NCBI GenBank assembly: GCA_016765495.1
Contig: JAESPV010000025.1
Location: 141,021 to 205,020, forward strand
Reading direction: 5' to 3'
DNA: 64,000 bases
From: Desulfocapsa sp.
Lineage (GTDB): Bacteria; Desulfobacterota; Desulfobulbia; Desulfobulbales; Desulfocapsaceae
Shown in pieces: positions 1-8,339 of the stretch. A program made the position numbers and the translations under genes. The notes under the pieces were generated by a model. That model was not told the origin of the DNA. It worked only from the letters and a program-made list of their open reading frames with translations, and did not search any database. How positions within the stretch are numbered: the stretch's first letter is position 1; every line of letters starts with the position of its first letter.

Positions 1-1478
1 GCTGCACAAAAGGCATCAAGAGGGCCGTTTCCTTCAGCTGCTATGGTCTTTTCTCTACCATCTACTGTAATCACAGCATCAATTTCGGCAAAAGATGCCT
101 GCTCATCATTATCAATATGACGTTTCACCACATTGAAGCTGCTCAAACAATACGGTGCAGTCTTGTGCAGATATTCGCTCTCAAACGAATCCCATATCTC
201 AGCACTCTTCAGTTCGCGCCCTGCTGCATCAGTCAGTTTCTGGATAATTGAACCAAATTCCGGATGCATGGATTTAGGCATCTTCAACCCAAACTCCCGA
301 TCCATAATATAGGCAACGCCCCCCTTTCCAGACTGGCTGTTAATACGAATGATGGATTCATAGGTTCTCCCCACATCTGTCGGGTCGATGGGCAGATAGG
401 GTACTGCCCATATCCCGGTGCCTTCGCGTTCACAAAGTTCCATTCCTTTATTGATGGCATCCTGATGAGAGCCTGAGAATGCAGTATAAACAAGTTCTCC
501 GGCATAGGGGTGCCTTATGTGAACCGGAATCGAAGTTACCTGTTCTGATACAGAAATCAAACGATTAATATCATGGAGATCGAGTTCCGGATCGAGCCCT
601 TGAGTAAACATGTTGAGTGCAAGAGTAATAATATCCACATTCCCGGTACGCTCACCATTTCCAAAAAGAGTTCCTTCCACCCTGTCTCCACCCGCCATAA
701 GGGCGAGTTCCGTTGCAGCAACAGCACAACCGCGATCGTTATGGGCATGCAGGCTGATAATTGCTGATTTCCGGTTCTTCATGTGTTTGCAAAACCACTC
801 AATCTGATCTGCATACACATTGGGAGTTGCCATCTCAACGGTCGAGGGAAGGTTGATAATAACAGGATTTTCAGGTGTTGCATGCCACACATCCATTACA
901 GATTCGCAAATGGATAAAGCAAAATCAAGTTCTGTGCCGGTAAAACTCTCGGGAGAATATTCGAAACGGAAATTTGTTTCAGGATAATTTTCGACTTCTT
1001 CCCTGATTACACGGGCACCTTCCACACCAAGTGCCGTTATCTCGTCACGGCTCATCTTAAAAACTGCACGGCGCTGTAGGGTGGATGTGGAATTGTAGAG
1101 GTGCATCACCACATTCTTTGCTCCCCTTACAGCCTCAAAGCTCTTTTTAATAAGATTTTTGCGGGCAGGAGTAAGCACTTGAATTGTCACATCATCGGGA
1201 ATAAGATTATTCACAATAAGAGTACGTGGAAATTCAAATTCAACTTCAGAGGCCGAAGGGAAACCAACTTCAATTTCTTTAAAACCAACATCAACCAGCA
1301 ACTGAAACAGCTCAAGTTTTTGTTTGAGATCCATCGGTTGGATAAGTGCCTGATTCCCGTCCCGAAGATCCACACTGCACCAATCGGGTGTTTTCGTGAT
1401 CGTTTTACCAGGCCAGGTACGGTCAGGAAGATCTATTCCTTGAAAGGGTTTGTATTTTTTAACAGCTTCAGATTTCAT
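1..1478 (-). CDS. leuA: 2-isopropylmalate synthase, 3' end outside the window
   Basis: Catalyses the first committed step of leucine synthesis, condensing acetyl-CoA with 2-oxoisovalerate in the cytoplasm. The frame is open from ATG at 1478 to the window edge, about 492 codons. Near the N-terminus it reads TPDWCSVDLRDGNQAL, the metal-binding and catalytic region of the alpha-IPMS family, and the HxH metal site appears in ISLHAHNDRG. The extended N-terminus before that motif (KYKPFQGIDLPDRTWPGK) fits the longer form of about 560 residues, so some 70 residues with the rest of the regulatory domain are missing here. AAAAGGAGGAAGAGC just before the ATG is a strong ribosome site and fixes the start. 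Expression is probably attenuated: a leucine-rich leader and a terminator lie directly upstream. Divergent from ilvB. Confidence 0.95.
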   Translation of the reverse strand, partial: MKSEAVKKYKPFQGIDLPDRTWPGKTITKTPDWCSVDLRDGNQALIQPMDLKQKLELFQLLVDVGFKEIEVGFPSASEVEFEFPRTLIVNNLIPDDVTIQVLTPARKNLIKKSFEAVRGAKNVVMHLYNSTSTLQRRAVFKMSRDEITALGVEGARVIREEVENYPETNFRFEYSPESFTGTELDFALSICESVMDVWHATPENPVIINLPSTVEMATPNVYADQIEWFCKHMKNRKSAIISLHAHNDRGCAVAATELALMAGGDRVEGTLFGNGERTGNVDIITLALNMFTQGLDPELDLHDINRLISVSEQVTSIPVHIRHPYAGELVYTAFSGSHQDAINKGMELCEREGTGIWAVPYLPIDPTDVGRTYESIIRINSQSGKGGVAYIMDREFGLKMPKSMHPEFGSIIQKLTDAAGRELKSAEIWDSFESEYLHKTAPYCLSSFNVVKRHIDNDEQASFAEIDAVITVDGREKTIAAEGNGPLDAFCA

Positions 1479-1536
1479 GCTCTTCCTCCTTTTGTTTCCC
1501 GATATCAGCCTTTTTCTTTTGCGTTCACCCGGCCAC

Positions 1537-1570
1537 AAAAAAAAGGCCGCAGTTTACGCTGCGGCCTTTT
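1537..1570 (-). terminator. Intrinsic terminator in the leuA leader (attenuator)
   Basis: On the minus strand an 8-bp GC-rich stem (GGCCGCAG, loop CGTAAA, CTGCGGCC) is followed by eight Ts. It lies about 60 bases before the leuA start and about 40 bases after the stop of the leucine-rich leader peptide. A terminator inside a 5' leader behind such a peptide is the standard arrangement of transcription attenuation. No competing antiterminator helix was identified by eye. Confidence 0.85.
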
Positions 1571-1606
1571 GGGAATCTTTTTTACGTAATTATGATTATG
1601 TACGTT

Positions 1607-1687
1607 TCAGAACTCTCCATATTCCACCACAGTCAATTCCCTAAGCAGGGTTAGTAGTAGAGTTGATAGATTGTTATGTGCGTACAT
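1607..1687 (-). CDS. leuL: leu operon leader peptide, 26 residues
   Basis: ATG at 1687 opens a 26-codon frame ending in TGA at 1607-1609. Seven of the 26 residues are leucine, with six of them in the run LSTLLLTLL (codons CTA TCA ACT CTA CTA CTA ACC CTG CTT), followed by one more Leu and VV. CTA is repeated four times. A GAGAG motif precedes the ATG as a weak ribosome site. The terminator at 1537-1570 and leuA follow. By analogy with enterobacterial leuL, ribosome stalling at the Leu codons when charged tRNA-Leu is scarce would prevent terminator formation. Too short for most gene finders. Confidence 0.85.
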   Translation of the reverse strand: MYAHNNLSTLLLTLLRELTVVEYGEF

Positions 1688-1724
1688 GAAAGTCTCTCGG
1701 TAAATGTAACTGTTTATTTATTTT

Positions 1725-1754
1725 TAAGTAATCACCATCGGGGTTGCTTGTCAA
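1725..1754 (-). promoter_or_regulatory. Possible promoter for leuL-leuA
   Basis: On the minus strand a perfect TTGACA (1754-1749) is followed after 18 bases by TACTTA (1730-1725), a poor -10 box in an AT-rich stretch. Transcription would begin about 30 bases before the leader peptide. The -35 is convincing, the -10 is not. Confidence 0.4.
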
Positions 1755-1823
1755 GAAATGAATAGCAACAAACCTTAAAAAACTGTGAATTACAGTGTTT
1801 TTCCTTCAGTTTCTTCTTGGATA

Positions 1824-1852
1824 TTGACATCCACGCCATTGCTAGATATATT
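1824..1852 (+). promoter_or_regulatory. Sigma-70-type promoter for ilvB
   Basis: TTGACA (1824-1829), a 17-base spacer and TATATT (1847-1852) form a near-consensus promoter. Transcription would start near 1859 and leave an untranslated leader of about 190 bases before ilvB. That leader contains no branched-chain-rich leader peptide; its ATGs open frames of only two or three codons. So unlike leuA, ilvB shows no visible attenuator. Confidence 0.65.
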
Positions 1853-2049
1853 TCACCTCCTGATAGTATTTAGACACTGCATGTACTAATTGACAACTTT
1901 TCCAGTAACTACTCACTGGGAAACGAAATAGTTTCAAAAAAACTCTTACGTTGTAACTGTTTACAGAGCGCCGGATATTTTACGATTTGCCCCCTGTAAG
2001 TGGTTACCTTCTCTAAAAACCTCAACACATATATGAAGGAATAGGGTTC

Positions 2050-3753
2050 ATGGAAAAAATAACAGGCTCTGAAGCCATTATAAAATGCCTCCTTGAAGAG
2101 GGGGTTAAAACAATCTTTGGTTTTCCCGGAGGTGCAGTGATTGACCTCTATGACACCCTAATGGATTCCCAGGTAAATCATGTGCTTGTTCGTCACGAGC
2201 AGGGCGCTGTTCATGCGGCAGATGGTTTTGCCCGTGTAACCGGAGAAGTGGGAGTTGCACTTCTTACTTCCGGTCCCGGTGCAACAAATGGTGTTACTGC
2301 CATTGCCACTGCCTATATGGATTCCATTCCGATGGTAATCCTCACAGGACAGGTTCCCACACCCCTTATTGGTAACGATGCCTTCCAGGAAGTTGATATT
2401 GTTGGAATCACGAGACCATGCACCAAACATAATTACCTGGTAAATAAAGCAGAAGATCTGGTTCCGACTTTGCGCGAAGCATTTCATATTGCCCGTACCG
2501 GTCGTCCAGGCCCTGTTCTTGTTGATCTGCCAAAAGATATTGTCGCATCCATGGTAGAGTTTCACGAGAAGCAACCCATCCGCATGCAGAATTACCAACC
2601 CACCTACGAGCCTCATTTGGGACAGATTGAGAAGGCATGTAAAGAGATCCTGAAAGCGAAACAGCCTGTATTATATGTTGGTGGTGGAGTAATCCTGTCC
2701 AATTGCAATGAAGAGCTGACAGCACTTGCTAAAAGCCTGAACATTCCGGTTACCATGACTCTTATGGGTCTTGGCGGATTCCCTGGCCACGATCCACTCT
2801 CCATGGGAATGCTTGGTATGCACGGAAGTTATACTTCCAATATGGCTGTTGCCAAGAGTGATCTTCTCATCGCCGTGGGTGCACGCTTTGACGACCGTGT
2901 AACAGGAAGAGTTGATGCATTTGCACCACACGCAAAAATTATCCACATCGACATTGATCCAACTTCGATCAGTAAAAACGTCGAGGTTGACATCCCAATT
3001 GTTGCCGATTGCAAGCATGCACTTGTTGCTATGAACAGCTGGTTCGCATCATGTGGTGAAAATCTTGAAGAAATTGGTGCCACCCATTCACCATGGCTTG
3101 AAACTATTAATGCCTGGACCAAGAAGCACCCCATGTCCTACCTTAGTGAAGGCGAAACGATCAAACCGCAGTTTGTCATTGAAAAACTGGACGAACTGAC
3201 TGGCGGCGATGCCATCATCACTACAGAGGTTGGCCAGCACCAGATGTGGACCGCACAATTTTACAAATTTAACAAACCCAGACGTTTTGCCACCTCCGGT
3301 GGTCTAGGAACCATGGGTTTTGGACTTCCTGCTGCCATTGGTGCTAAAATGGCCTTTCCTGATGCAACTGTTATTGATGTGGCGGGTGACGGTTCCATCC
3401 AGATGAACATTCAGGAACTTTCCACATCCAAACAGTATGATTGCCCGGTAATTGTCTGTATCTTAAATAACAACTATCTTGGGATGGTTCGTCAGTGGCA
3501 GGAACTCTTCTACGATAAACGCTATGCGTCAACTGTTATGGAAGTGACACCTGACTTTGTTGCTCTTGCTGAAGCCTACGGTGCTGTAGGGTATCGTTGC
3601 GACAAAACCAGTGAAGTTGAAGCAACTATTAAACGGGCCCTGGAGGCAGTTAAGAAAACCACTGTTATCCTGGATTTCCGTATTGCTCGTGAAGAAGGTG
3701 TTTTTCCAATGGTTCCTGCTGGAAAGGCTACCACGGAAATGCTTCTTGTCTGA
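2050..3753 (+). CDS. ilvB: Acetolactate synthase, large catalytic subunit
   Basis: ThDP- and FAD-dependent enzyme that makes 2-acetolactate or 2-aceto-2-hydroxybutyrate, the first common step of valine, leucine and isoleucine synthesis. The 567-residue length is normal. RHEQGAVHAADGFAR near residue 48 carries the catalytic Glu that contacts ThDP, and GDGSIQMNIQEL followed by ILNNN is the ThDP/magnesium motif of the C-terminal domain. GAAGGAATAGGG lies just before the ATG. The regulatory subunit ilvN follows after 91 bases. ilvC is not in the window. Confidence 0.97.
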   Translation: MEKITGSEAIIKCLLEEGVKTIFGFPGGAVIDLYDTLMDSQVNHVLVRHEQGAVHAADGFARVTGEVGVALLTSGPGATNGVTAIATAYMDSIPMVILTGQVPTPLIGNDAFQEVDIVGITRPCTKHNYLVNKAEDLVPTLREAFHIARTGRPGPVLVDLPKDIVASMVEFHEKQPIRMQNYQPTYEPHLGQIEKACKEILKAKQPVLYVGGGVILSNCNEELTALAKSLNIPVTMTLMGLGGFPGHDPLSMGMLGMHGSYTSNMAVAKSDLLIAVGARFDDRVTGRVDAFAPHAKIIHIDIDPTSISKNVEVDIPIVADCKHALVAMNSWFASCGENLEEIGATHSPWLETINAWTKKHPMSYLSEGETIKPQFVIEKLDELTGGDAIITTEVGQHQMWTAQFYKFNKPRRFATSGGLGTMGFGLPAAIGAKMAFPDATVIDVAGDGSIQMNIQELSTSKQYDCPVIVCILNNNYLGMVRQWQELFYDKRYASTVMEVTPDFVALAEAYGAVGYRCDKTSEVEATIKRALEAVKKTTVILDFRIAREEGVFPMVPAGKATTEMLLV

Positions 3754-3782
3754 TACTGCGCTTCGCACATAACACAAAGTTA

Positions 3783-3807
3783 AAGGTGCCTGAAACTCAG
3801 GCACCTT
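3783..3807 (+). terminator. Perfect hairpin between ilvB and ilvN
   Basis: AAGGTGCCTGA and TCAGGCACCTT pair perfectly (11 bp) around a 3-base loop. No T-run follows directly, so it is more likely a partial terminator or an mRNA-processing/stability hairpin that lowers ilvN relative to ilvB than a full stop. Confidence 0.5.
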
Positions 3808-3844
3808 ATGAACAAATATATTTTTCTATTCACAGGATAAACAG

Positions 3845-4327
3845 ATGAAACATACGCTTTCAGTTCTTCTTCAAAACAAACCTGGAGTCCTTTCCCGAGT
3901 TACTGGCCTGTTCAGTGGCCGCGGGTTCAATATTGAGAGTCTCAGCGTGGCAGAAACGCTTGATTCTTCCCTCTCCTGTCTCACTCTGGTAACCACTGGC
4001 AATGAAGCAATTGTTGAACAGATAACCAAGCAGCTTCACAAGCTTATCGATGTCATCAAAGTGACCGATATCAGTGAAAGTGAATATGTTGAAAGAGAAA
4101 TGGCACTCATCCGGGTTAAGGCCGAAAATACCACTCGCGCAGAAGTGTTGCGAGTTATTGATATTTTCCGTGGCAAAGTCGTTGATGTCAGCCCAAAATC
4201 GTATGTTGTCGAGGTCACTGGCACCACAACTAAGCTTCAAGCCATTATTGACATTCTCCGTCCAATTGGGATTAAAGAGATTGTTCGTACCGGAACCATT
4301 GCCATGGTACGAACGCCAAAACAATAA
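3845..4327 (+). CDS. ilvN: Acetolactate synthase, small regulatory subunit
   Basis: Binds the large subunit, activates it and confers valine feedback inhibition. The N-terminal ACT domain is plain (HTLSVLLQNKPGVLSRVTGLF, then RGFNIESLSV), followed by the typical C-terminal ALS_ss_C region (about residues 85-160). At 160 residues it has the usual length. It follows ilvB and precedes psd. The pairing with ilvB makes the call secure. Confidence 0.96.
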   Translation: MKHTLSVLLQNKPGVLSRVTGLFSGRGFNIESLSVAETLDSSLSCLTLVTTGNEAIVEQITKQLHKLIDVIKVTDISESEYVEREMALIRVKAENTTRAEVLRVIDIFRGKVVDVSPKSYVVEVTGTTTKLQAIIDILRPIGIKEIVRTGTIAMVRTPKQ

Positions 4328-4371
4328 GACCGTATGACGAGTCTTATAGGCACTACACGATTGTTTCCGGT

Positions 4372-4408
4372 AAAAGCAGGTTAACGACATGAGTCGTTAC
4401 CGGCTTTT
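4372..4408 (+). terminator. Probable terminator after ilvN
   Basis: AAAAGC pairs with GCTTTT, and inside it GGT-AACGAC pairs with GTCGTTACC with one bulged T, around the loop ATGA. The 3' arm ends in four Ts. The hairpin separates ilvBN from psd-pssA, though partial readthrough is possible. Confidence 0.55.
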
Positions 4409-4447
4409 CCTGCTATCAGCCCATTTACAGATCACCAAAAAACTACC

Positions 4448-5092
4448 ATGACCCACCCCAGGATACCACTTGCACAGGAAGGCTACCCATTTATTGCTTT
4501 TGCAGCCTTTGTTACTCTTATTACTGCCATTCTCGGATATGAAATCTTTGCCTGGCCTTCCCTGTTTGTTACAGGCTTTGTTGTTGCATTCTTCAGGGAT
4601 CCAGAACGAATGACCGATGCAAAACCTGAAGAGTTAATCTCCCCTGCAGACGGGAAAGTCATCCTTATTGAAGAACAGTTTGATGACACTTACCTGCAGG
4701 AACAGGTCATAAAAATTTCCATCTTCATGAATGTCTTTAATGTTCATGTTAACCGGATTCCCGTGGATGGTACCGTGCAGAAAATTCATTACAAACCCGG
4801 AAAATTTTATTCCGCCGATAGTAACAAGGGCGCTCTTTTAAATGAAAGCTGCGGCGTTACCCTGCAAACCAAAACAGGGCAGCGCATGGTTTTCGTTCAG
4901 GTTGCAGGCTTGATTGCCAGACGAATTGTTAACTGGCTGGAGCCTCAAGACTCGGTTCAACGAGGTGAACGTTTCGGGCTTATTCGTTTTGGTTCACGTG
5001 TTGATCTGTACCTGCCCGTAACAAGTAAGATTTCTGTGGAAATTGGACAAAAAGTCAGTGCCGGAAAAACTGCCATCGCATCATTTTCCTGA
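4448..5092 (+). CDS. psd: Phosphatidylserine decarboxylase proenzyme, short type
   Basis: Pyruvoyl enzyme that decarboxylates phosphatidylserine to phosphatidylethanolamine at the inner membrane. At 214 residues it matches the short archaeal/deltaproteobacterial class (PSD-A) rather than the ~300-residue E. coli form. Two hydrophobic stretches at residues 13-50 anchor it. ISPADGKV and the FMNVFNVHVNRIPVDG segment are the family core, and the self-cleavage Gly-Ser lies in RFGSRVDLY near residue 182. It is followed by pssA, which makes its substrate, so the two form a phosphatidylethanolamine unit. No strong ribosome site precedes the ATG. Confidence 0.93.
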   Translation: MTHPRIPLAQEGYPFIAFAAFVTLITAILGYEIFAWPSLFVTGFVVAFFRDPERMTDAKPEELISPADGKVILIEEQFDDTYLQEQVIKISIFMNVFNVHVNRIPVDGTVQKIHYKPGKFYSADSNKGALLNESCGVTLQTKTGQRMVFVQVAGLIARRIVNWLEPQDSVQRGERFGLIRFGSRVDLYLPVTSKISVEIGQKVSAGKTAIASFS

Positions 5093-5102
5093 TATTTTAA
5101 TG

Positions 5103-5141
5103 TATCGGAAAAGTAAATTTCCCGTGGAATGCTTTCCGATA
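5103..5141 (+). other. Hairpin in the psd-pssA gap
   Basis: TATCGGAAA (5103-5111) and TTTCCGATA (5133-5141) are perfect inverted repeats 21 bases apart, just after the psd stop. No T-run follows. It may stabilise the psd mRNA end or weakly attenuate pssA. Confidence 0.35.
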
Positions 5142-5218
5142 GAGCTGACAACTGATAACTTCCGCCCGCAGGGCATCATGATAAAAGTATAATTATCCTT
5201 TCTTCAGGGGCATATTGT

Positions 5219-5977
5219 ATGACTGACAGTTCCTCAAATATGGATAATCGTTTTTATCCATTGCCATGCATGTTTACATTGGCAAGTTTATTTTGTGGCT
5301 TTTACTCCATTGTCGCAGCAATTAATACCGAGTTCAAAACTGCCGCCATTGCAATACTTGTAGCTGCTATTTTTGATACACTCGATGGCCGTGTTGCTCG
5401 AATGACTCAGACTACCAGTCAGTTTGGGGCTGAACTTGATTCCCTTTGTGATATGGTTTCTTTTGGTGTTTCGCCAGCTATTCTCGCATATCTCTGGGCA
5501 CTGCATCCATATGGCAGGTATGGCTGGCTGGCAGCTTTTCTCTATGTTGCCATGACATCTCTACGCCTTGCCCGTTTCAATACCAAGGACAGTACGTCAA
5601 GTTCCAAAAATTTTATTGGCCTCCCCTGTCCTGCCGCTGCTGCCATGATATCTGCTGCAGTTTTATTCAGTCATTTTTTGGGTGTTACCGGTGAGGTAAA
5701 ACATATCTCGCTGCTTTTACTGGTGTATATTCTCTCTTACCTTATGGTCTCAACCCACACATACTATAGTTTTAAAGAGTTGCCCAAGTTTAAAATGAAC
5801 CGGTTCCAAATGCTTGTTGGACTCCTGCTCCTTTTCATTCTTGTTGCTGCCGAACCTCAAATAATGCTCTTTGCACTTTTTTTAATCTATCTTGTGTCGG
5901 GACCTGTTTTTGGCCTCATGACAAAGCTTCGAGCAGTTAAGAAAAAAACGATCCCAACCAAAAAACGGGAGCCCTGA
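5219..5977 (+). CDS. pssA: CDP-diacylglycerol--serine O-phosphatidyltransferase
   Basis: Integral membrane enzyme that joins CDP-diacylglycerol and serine to form phosphatidylserine, the substrate of the upstream psd product. The CDP-alcohol phosphatidyltransferase signature D-G-x2-A-R-x8-G-x3-D-x3-D is complete in LDGRVARM...FGAELDSLCD at about residues 58-83. Several further hydrophobic helices and a lysine-rich tail (KLRAVKKKTIPTKK) follow. The length of 252 is normal for the Bacillus/archaeal-type PssA. ATG at 5219 is preceded by CAGGGGC; a second ATG seven codons in is possible. Confidence 0.94.
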   Translation: MTDSSSNMDNRFYPLPCMFTLASLFCGFYSIVAAINTEFKTAAIAILVAAIFDTLDGRVARMTQTTSQFGAELDSLCDMVSFGVSPAILAYLWALHPYGRYGWLAAFLYVAMTSLRLARFNTKDSTSSSKNFIGLPCPAAAAMISAAVLFSHFLGVTGEVKHISLLLLVYILSYLMVSTHTYYSFKELPKFKMNRFQMLVGLLLLFILVAAEPQIMLFALFLIYLVSGPVFGLMTKLRAVKKKTIPTKKREP

Positions 5978-5999
5978 GCGTTACTTATTGTCAATTTTG

Positions 6000-6036
6000 A
6001 GCGCCTCAGGTAACAAACACCTGAGGCGCTTTTTTT
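6000..6036 (+). terminator. Strong intrinsic terminator after pssA
   Basis: A perfect 12-bp stem (AGCGCCTCAGGT / ACCTGAGGCGCT) with a 7-base loop is followed by a run of seven Ts. It closes the ilvBN-psd-pssA unit. Confidence 0.92.
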
Positions 6037-6133
6037 ATTCCGTATGCCATGGCCATTGTGTCTTGTTCAGGAATCAAAAATTTGTTATTTATCGTTCTTA
6101 GTTTCTCTAACTGACAAATATAAAGGTTTTATT

Positions 6134-7165
6134 ATGAGTGAAAATCAAAAGAAGTATAATGTGGCTATCGTCGGGGCAACCGGTGCAGTTGGTGGAGCCA
6201 TGCTCGATGTCCTGAAAAGACGTGACTTTCCCATCAATGAACTACGACTGCTTGCCTCCGAACGATCCGTTGGTAAAAAGATCTCTTTTAAAGATGAAGA
6301 GCTGGAAGTACAACTTCTCAGTTCCGATGCGTTTGCAGGGATTGACATTGCTCTTTTTTCAGCAGGCGCCACACGATCGTTAGATTTTGCACCAGCTGCA
6401 GCTGCGGCAGGTGCCGTTGTTATTGACAACTCCAGTGCCTATCGGATGGATCCTGAAATTCCCCTGGTTGTGCCGGAAGTCAATCCTCATGCCATCGCCC
6501 AATACAAAAAACACGGTATTATTGCCAACCCAAATTGCTCCACAATTCAGATGCTGGTTGCCTTAAAGCCCATTCTTGATAAAGTTGGAATCAAACGACT
6601 GGTTATCTCAACATACCAAGCTGTATCGGGTACCGGGACAAAAGCGATTGAGGAACTTGATCAGCAGGTGAAAGACTATATAAACGCTAAAGAAATGAAA
6701 GCTTCTGTTTATCCTCACCAGATCGCATTCAACTGTCTTCCTCACATCGATTCATTTCTTGAGAATGGGTATACCAAAGAAGAGATGAAGATGGTAAATG
6801 AAACCAGAAAAATTTTTGAAGATGATTCCATTGGCATTACCGCAACAACGGTTCGGGTTCCCGTCTACTACGGACACTCGGAATCAGTTAACATAGAAAC
6901 AAAGCGTAAAATCACTGTCGCTGAAGTTAAAGAATTGCTAGCCATTGCACCAGGAGTGAAACTTGTTGATGACCCTGAAAACTTTAAATATCCCCTTGCC
7001 ACAGATTGTGCAGGAAAGTTTGAAACACTGGTCGGTCGAATTCGTGAAGATGAATCCATAGATAATGGCATTAACCTCTGGGTTGTTTCTGACAACATCT
7101 TAAAAGGTGCTGCGCTGAATGCTGTTCAAATTGCTGAAATCTTTATTAGCGACTATACAAATTGA
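6134..7165 (+). CDS. asd: Aspartate-semialdehyde dehydrogenase
   Basis: NADPH-dependent reduction of aspartyl phosphate to aspartate semialdehyde, the branch point to lysine, threonine, methionine and isoleucine. The nucleotide-binding motif is VGATGAVGGAML at residues 13-24, and the active-site cysteine is Cys135 in ANPNCSTIQM. The HSESVN region and dimerisation domain are present; 343 residues is the family length. ATG at 6134 follows AAAGG at good spacing and gives the expected short N-terminus; an in-frame upstream ATG at 6044 would add 30 unrelated residues. Its product would feed DapL (52304) and possibly the HcyBio protein (17167). The stop overlaps the rsmD start. Confidence 0.96.
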   Translation: MSENQKKYNVAIVGATGAVGGAMLDVLKRRDFPINELRLLASERSVGKKISFKDEELEVQLLSSDAFAGIDIALFSAGATRSLDFAPAAAAAGAVVIDNSSAYRMDPEIPLVVPEVNPHAIAQYKKHGIIANPNCSTIQMLVALKPILDKVGIKRLVISTYQAVSGTGTKAIEELDQQVKDYINAKEMKASVYPHQIAFNCLPHIDSFLENGYTKEEMKMVNETRKIFEDDSIGITATTVRVPVYYGHSESVNIETKRKITVAEVKELLAIAPGVKLVDDPENFKYPLATDCAGKFETLVGRIREDESIDNGINLWVVSDNILKGAALNAVQIAEIFISDYTN

Positions 7166-7749
7166 GGATCATAGGCGGCCTTGCCCGTGGACGGAAACTC
7201 AAGACCCCGGGCAGATCCAACTCCATTCGTCCTACTACTGATCGTGCAAGAGAGGCACTGTTCAGCATAATAGGCAGCATGATCCACTCAGCTCGAGTGC
7301 TGGATCTCTTTGCCGGGACAGGAGCGCTTGGCCTGGAAGCTTTTAGCAGAGGCGCTAAGCAAGTCGTTTTTGTTGAGAAAGAGAGCAAAGCAATTCATGT
7401 CATCAACCACAATTGTGCTCTGTGCACAAAGGGTATAAAAGATATTCAAGGGGATGAGCTAATTGTTATTCAACATGATCTTTGCAGGGGAGTAAACTTC
7501 AAGCATCCCATGTTTGCAGACTCACCCTGCTTTGATATTATTTTTCTTGACCCGCCTTACAATAAAAACCTGGCTGAAAAAAGTCTGAGCTTTTTGGATA
7601 CCAGTAATTTTATCACAGCGTCAACATTGATCATTGCTGAAGAAAGCAGCGCAAACACATTGCCTGATTCTTATCTACGATTGAAGCTTGCTGATCAACG
7701 AAGATATGGGGACACCGGATTCTGGTTTTACAAAGCAAGAGAACGGTAA
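7162..7749 (+). CDS. rsmD: 16S rRNA (guanine966-N2)-methyltransferase RsmD
   Basis: SAM-dependent methyltransferase of the small-subunit rRNA. The start MRIIGGLARGRKL (TTG codon at 7162), the SAM site LDLFAGTGALGLEAFSRGA and the N6/N2 methyltransferase motif DPPY in IIFLDPPYNKN are all diagnostic. 195 residues is the family length. The TTG start overlaps the asd TGA stop, implying translational coupling. In many genomes rsmD precedes coaD, as here. Confidence 0.93.
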   Translation: MRIIGGLARGRKLKTPGRSNSIRPTTDRAREALFSIIGSMIHSARVLDLFAGTGALGLEAFSRGAKQVVFVEKESKAIHVINHNCALCTKGIKDIQGDELIVIQHDLCRGVNFKHPMFADSPCFDIIFLDPPYNKNLAEKSLSFLDTSNFITASTLIIAEESSANTLPDSYLRLKLADQRRYGDTGFWFYKARER

Positions 7750-7775
7750 AATTTTATAACTTTAATTGATTGAGG

Positions 7776-7815
7776 AAGGCAACGAAATATTTCCAAGTTA
7801 TTTCGTGTACGTTCC
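7776..7815 (+). repeat. Dispersed hairpin repeat, copy 1 (before coaD)
   Basis: The core AAGTTATTTCGTGTACGTTCC lies here, with an upstream arm ACGAAATA that pairs with TATTTCGT. It ends 8 bases before the coaD ATG. Related copies sit just after coaD (8338-8361) and at 18420-18457. The form resembles REP-like intergenic palindromes; no transposase gene is nearby. Confidence 0.65.
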
Positions 7816-7823
7816 TTATTACT

Positions 7824-8339
7824 ATGACAACAACTTCCCAACACCGGAAAAAACTTGCCGTCTACCCCGGCACATTTGACCCCATAACCATGGGCCACCT
7901 CGATATCATTGATCGCGCCTTAAATATTTTTGATACGGTCATTATTGCCATAGCCATTAATCCAGGGAAAACACCTCTTTTTTCTCTGGAGGAACGGGAG
8001 GAAATGGTGAAAAAATGTTTTCCACACGATTATTCACGTATCAAGGTAGACACAGTATCGGGATTGCTGGTTCAATATGCTGCGGATAAAGGTGCAAAGG
8101 CTATTATTCGTGGATTGCGAGCGGTATCCGACTTTGATTATGAATTTCAGTTGGCATTAATGAATAAAAAACTTGAGCGGGAAGTGGACACTATTTTTCT
8201 TATGCCTGGGTTCAGGTGGATCTATATCAGTTCCTCCATTATTAAAGATGCTGCACGACACGGAGGAGATGTTTGTGAACTTGTTCCAGAACACGTAAAC
8301 CAGAGCCTTCTCAAAAAGTTTTCCAAAGCAAGATGTTAA
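7824..8339 (+). CDS. coaD: Phosphopantetheine adenylyltransferase
   Basis: Transfers AMP from ATP to 4'-phosphopantetheine, the fourth step of coenzyme A synthesis. The nucleotidyltransferase signature is YPGTFDPITMGHLDII near residues 12-27, and ISSSIIKDAARHGGDV near the C-terminus is the second CoaD motif. From ATG at 7824 the protein has 171 residues, close to the usual 160. A longer TTG-initiated frame from 7770 would translate the dispersed repeat and is unlikely. No clear ribosome site is visible because the repeat occupies that place. It is bracketed by two direct copies of the repeat. Confidence 0.93.
   Translation: MTTTSQHRKKLAVYPGTFDPITMGHLDIIDRALNIFDTVIIAIAINPGKTPLFSLEEREEMVKKCFPHDYSRIKVDTVSGLLVQYAADKGAKAIIRGLRAVSDFDYEFQLALMNKKLEREVDTIFLMPGFRWIYISSSIIKDAARHGGDVCELVPEHVNQSLLKKFSKARC

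Noticed and set aside
1101-1589. 162-codon open frame on the plus strand
   Set aside because: It lies antisense to leuA and its leader, has no ribosome site and no recognisable motif, while the minus strand holds a complete leuA reading.
1859-2049. Possible attenuator in the ilvB leader
   Set aside because: The only ATGs open frames of two or three codons without branched-chain residues, and no terminator hairpin with a T-run was found.
7770-7823. Upstream TTG start for coaD
   Set aside because: It would translate the dispersed repeat and add 18 residues not found in the family; ATG at 7824 gives the standard N-terminus.
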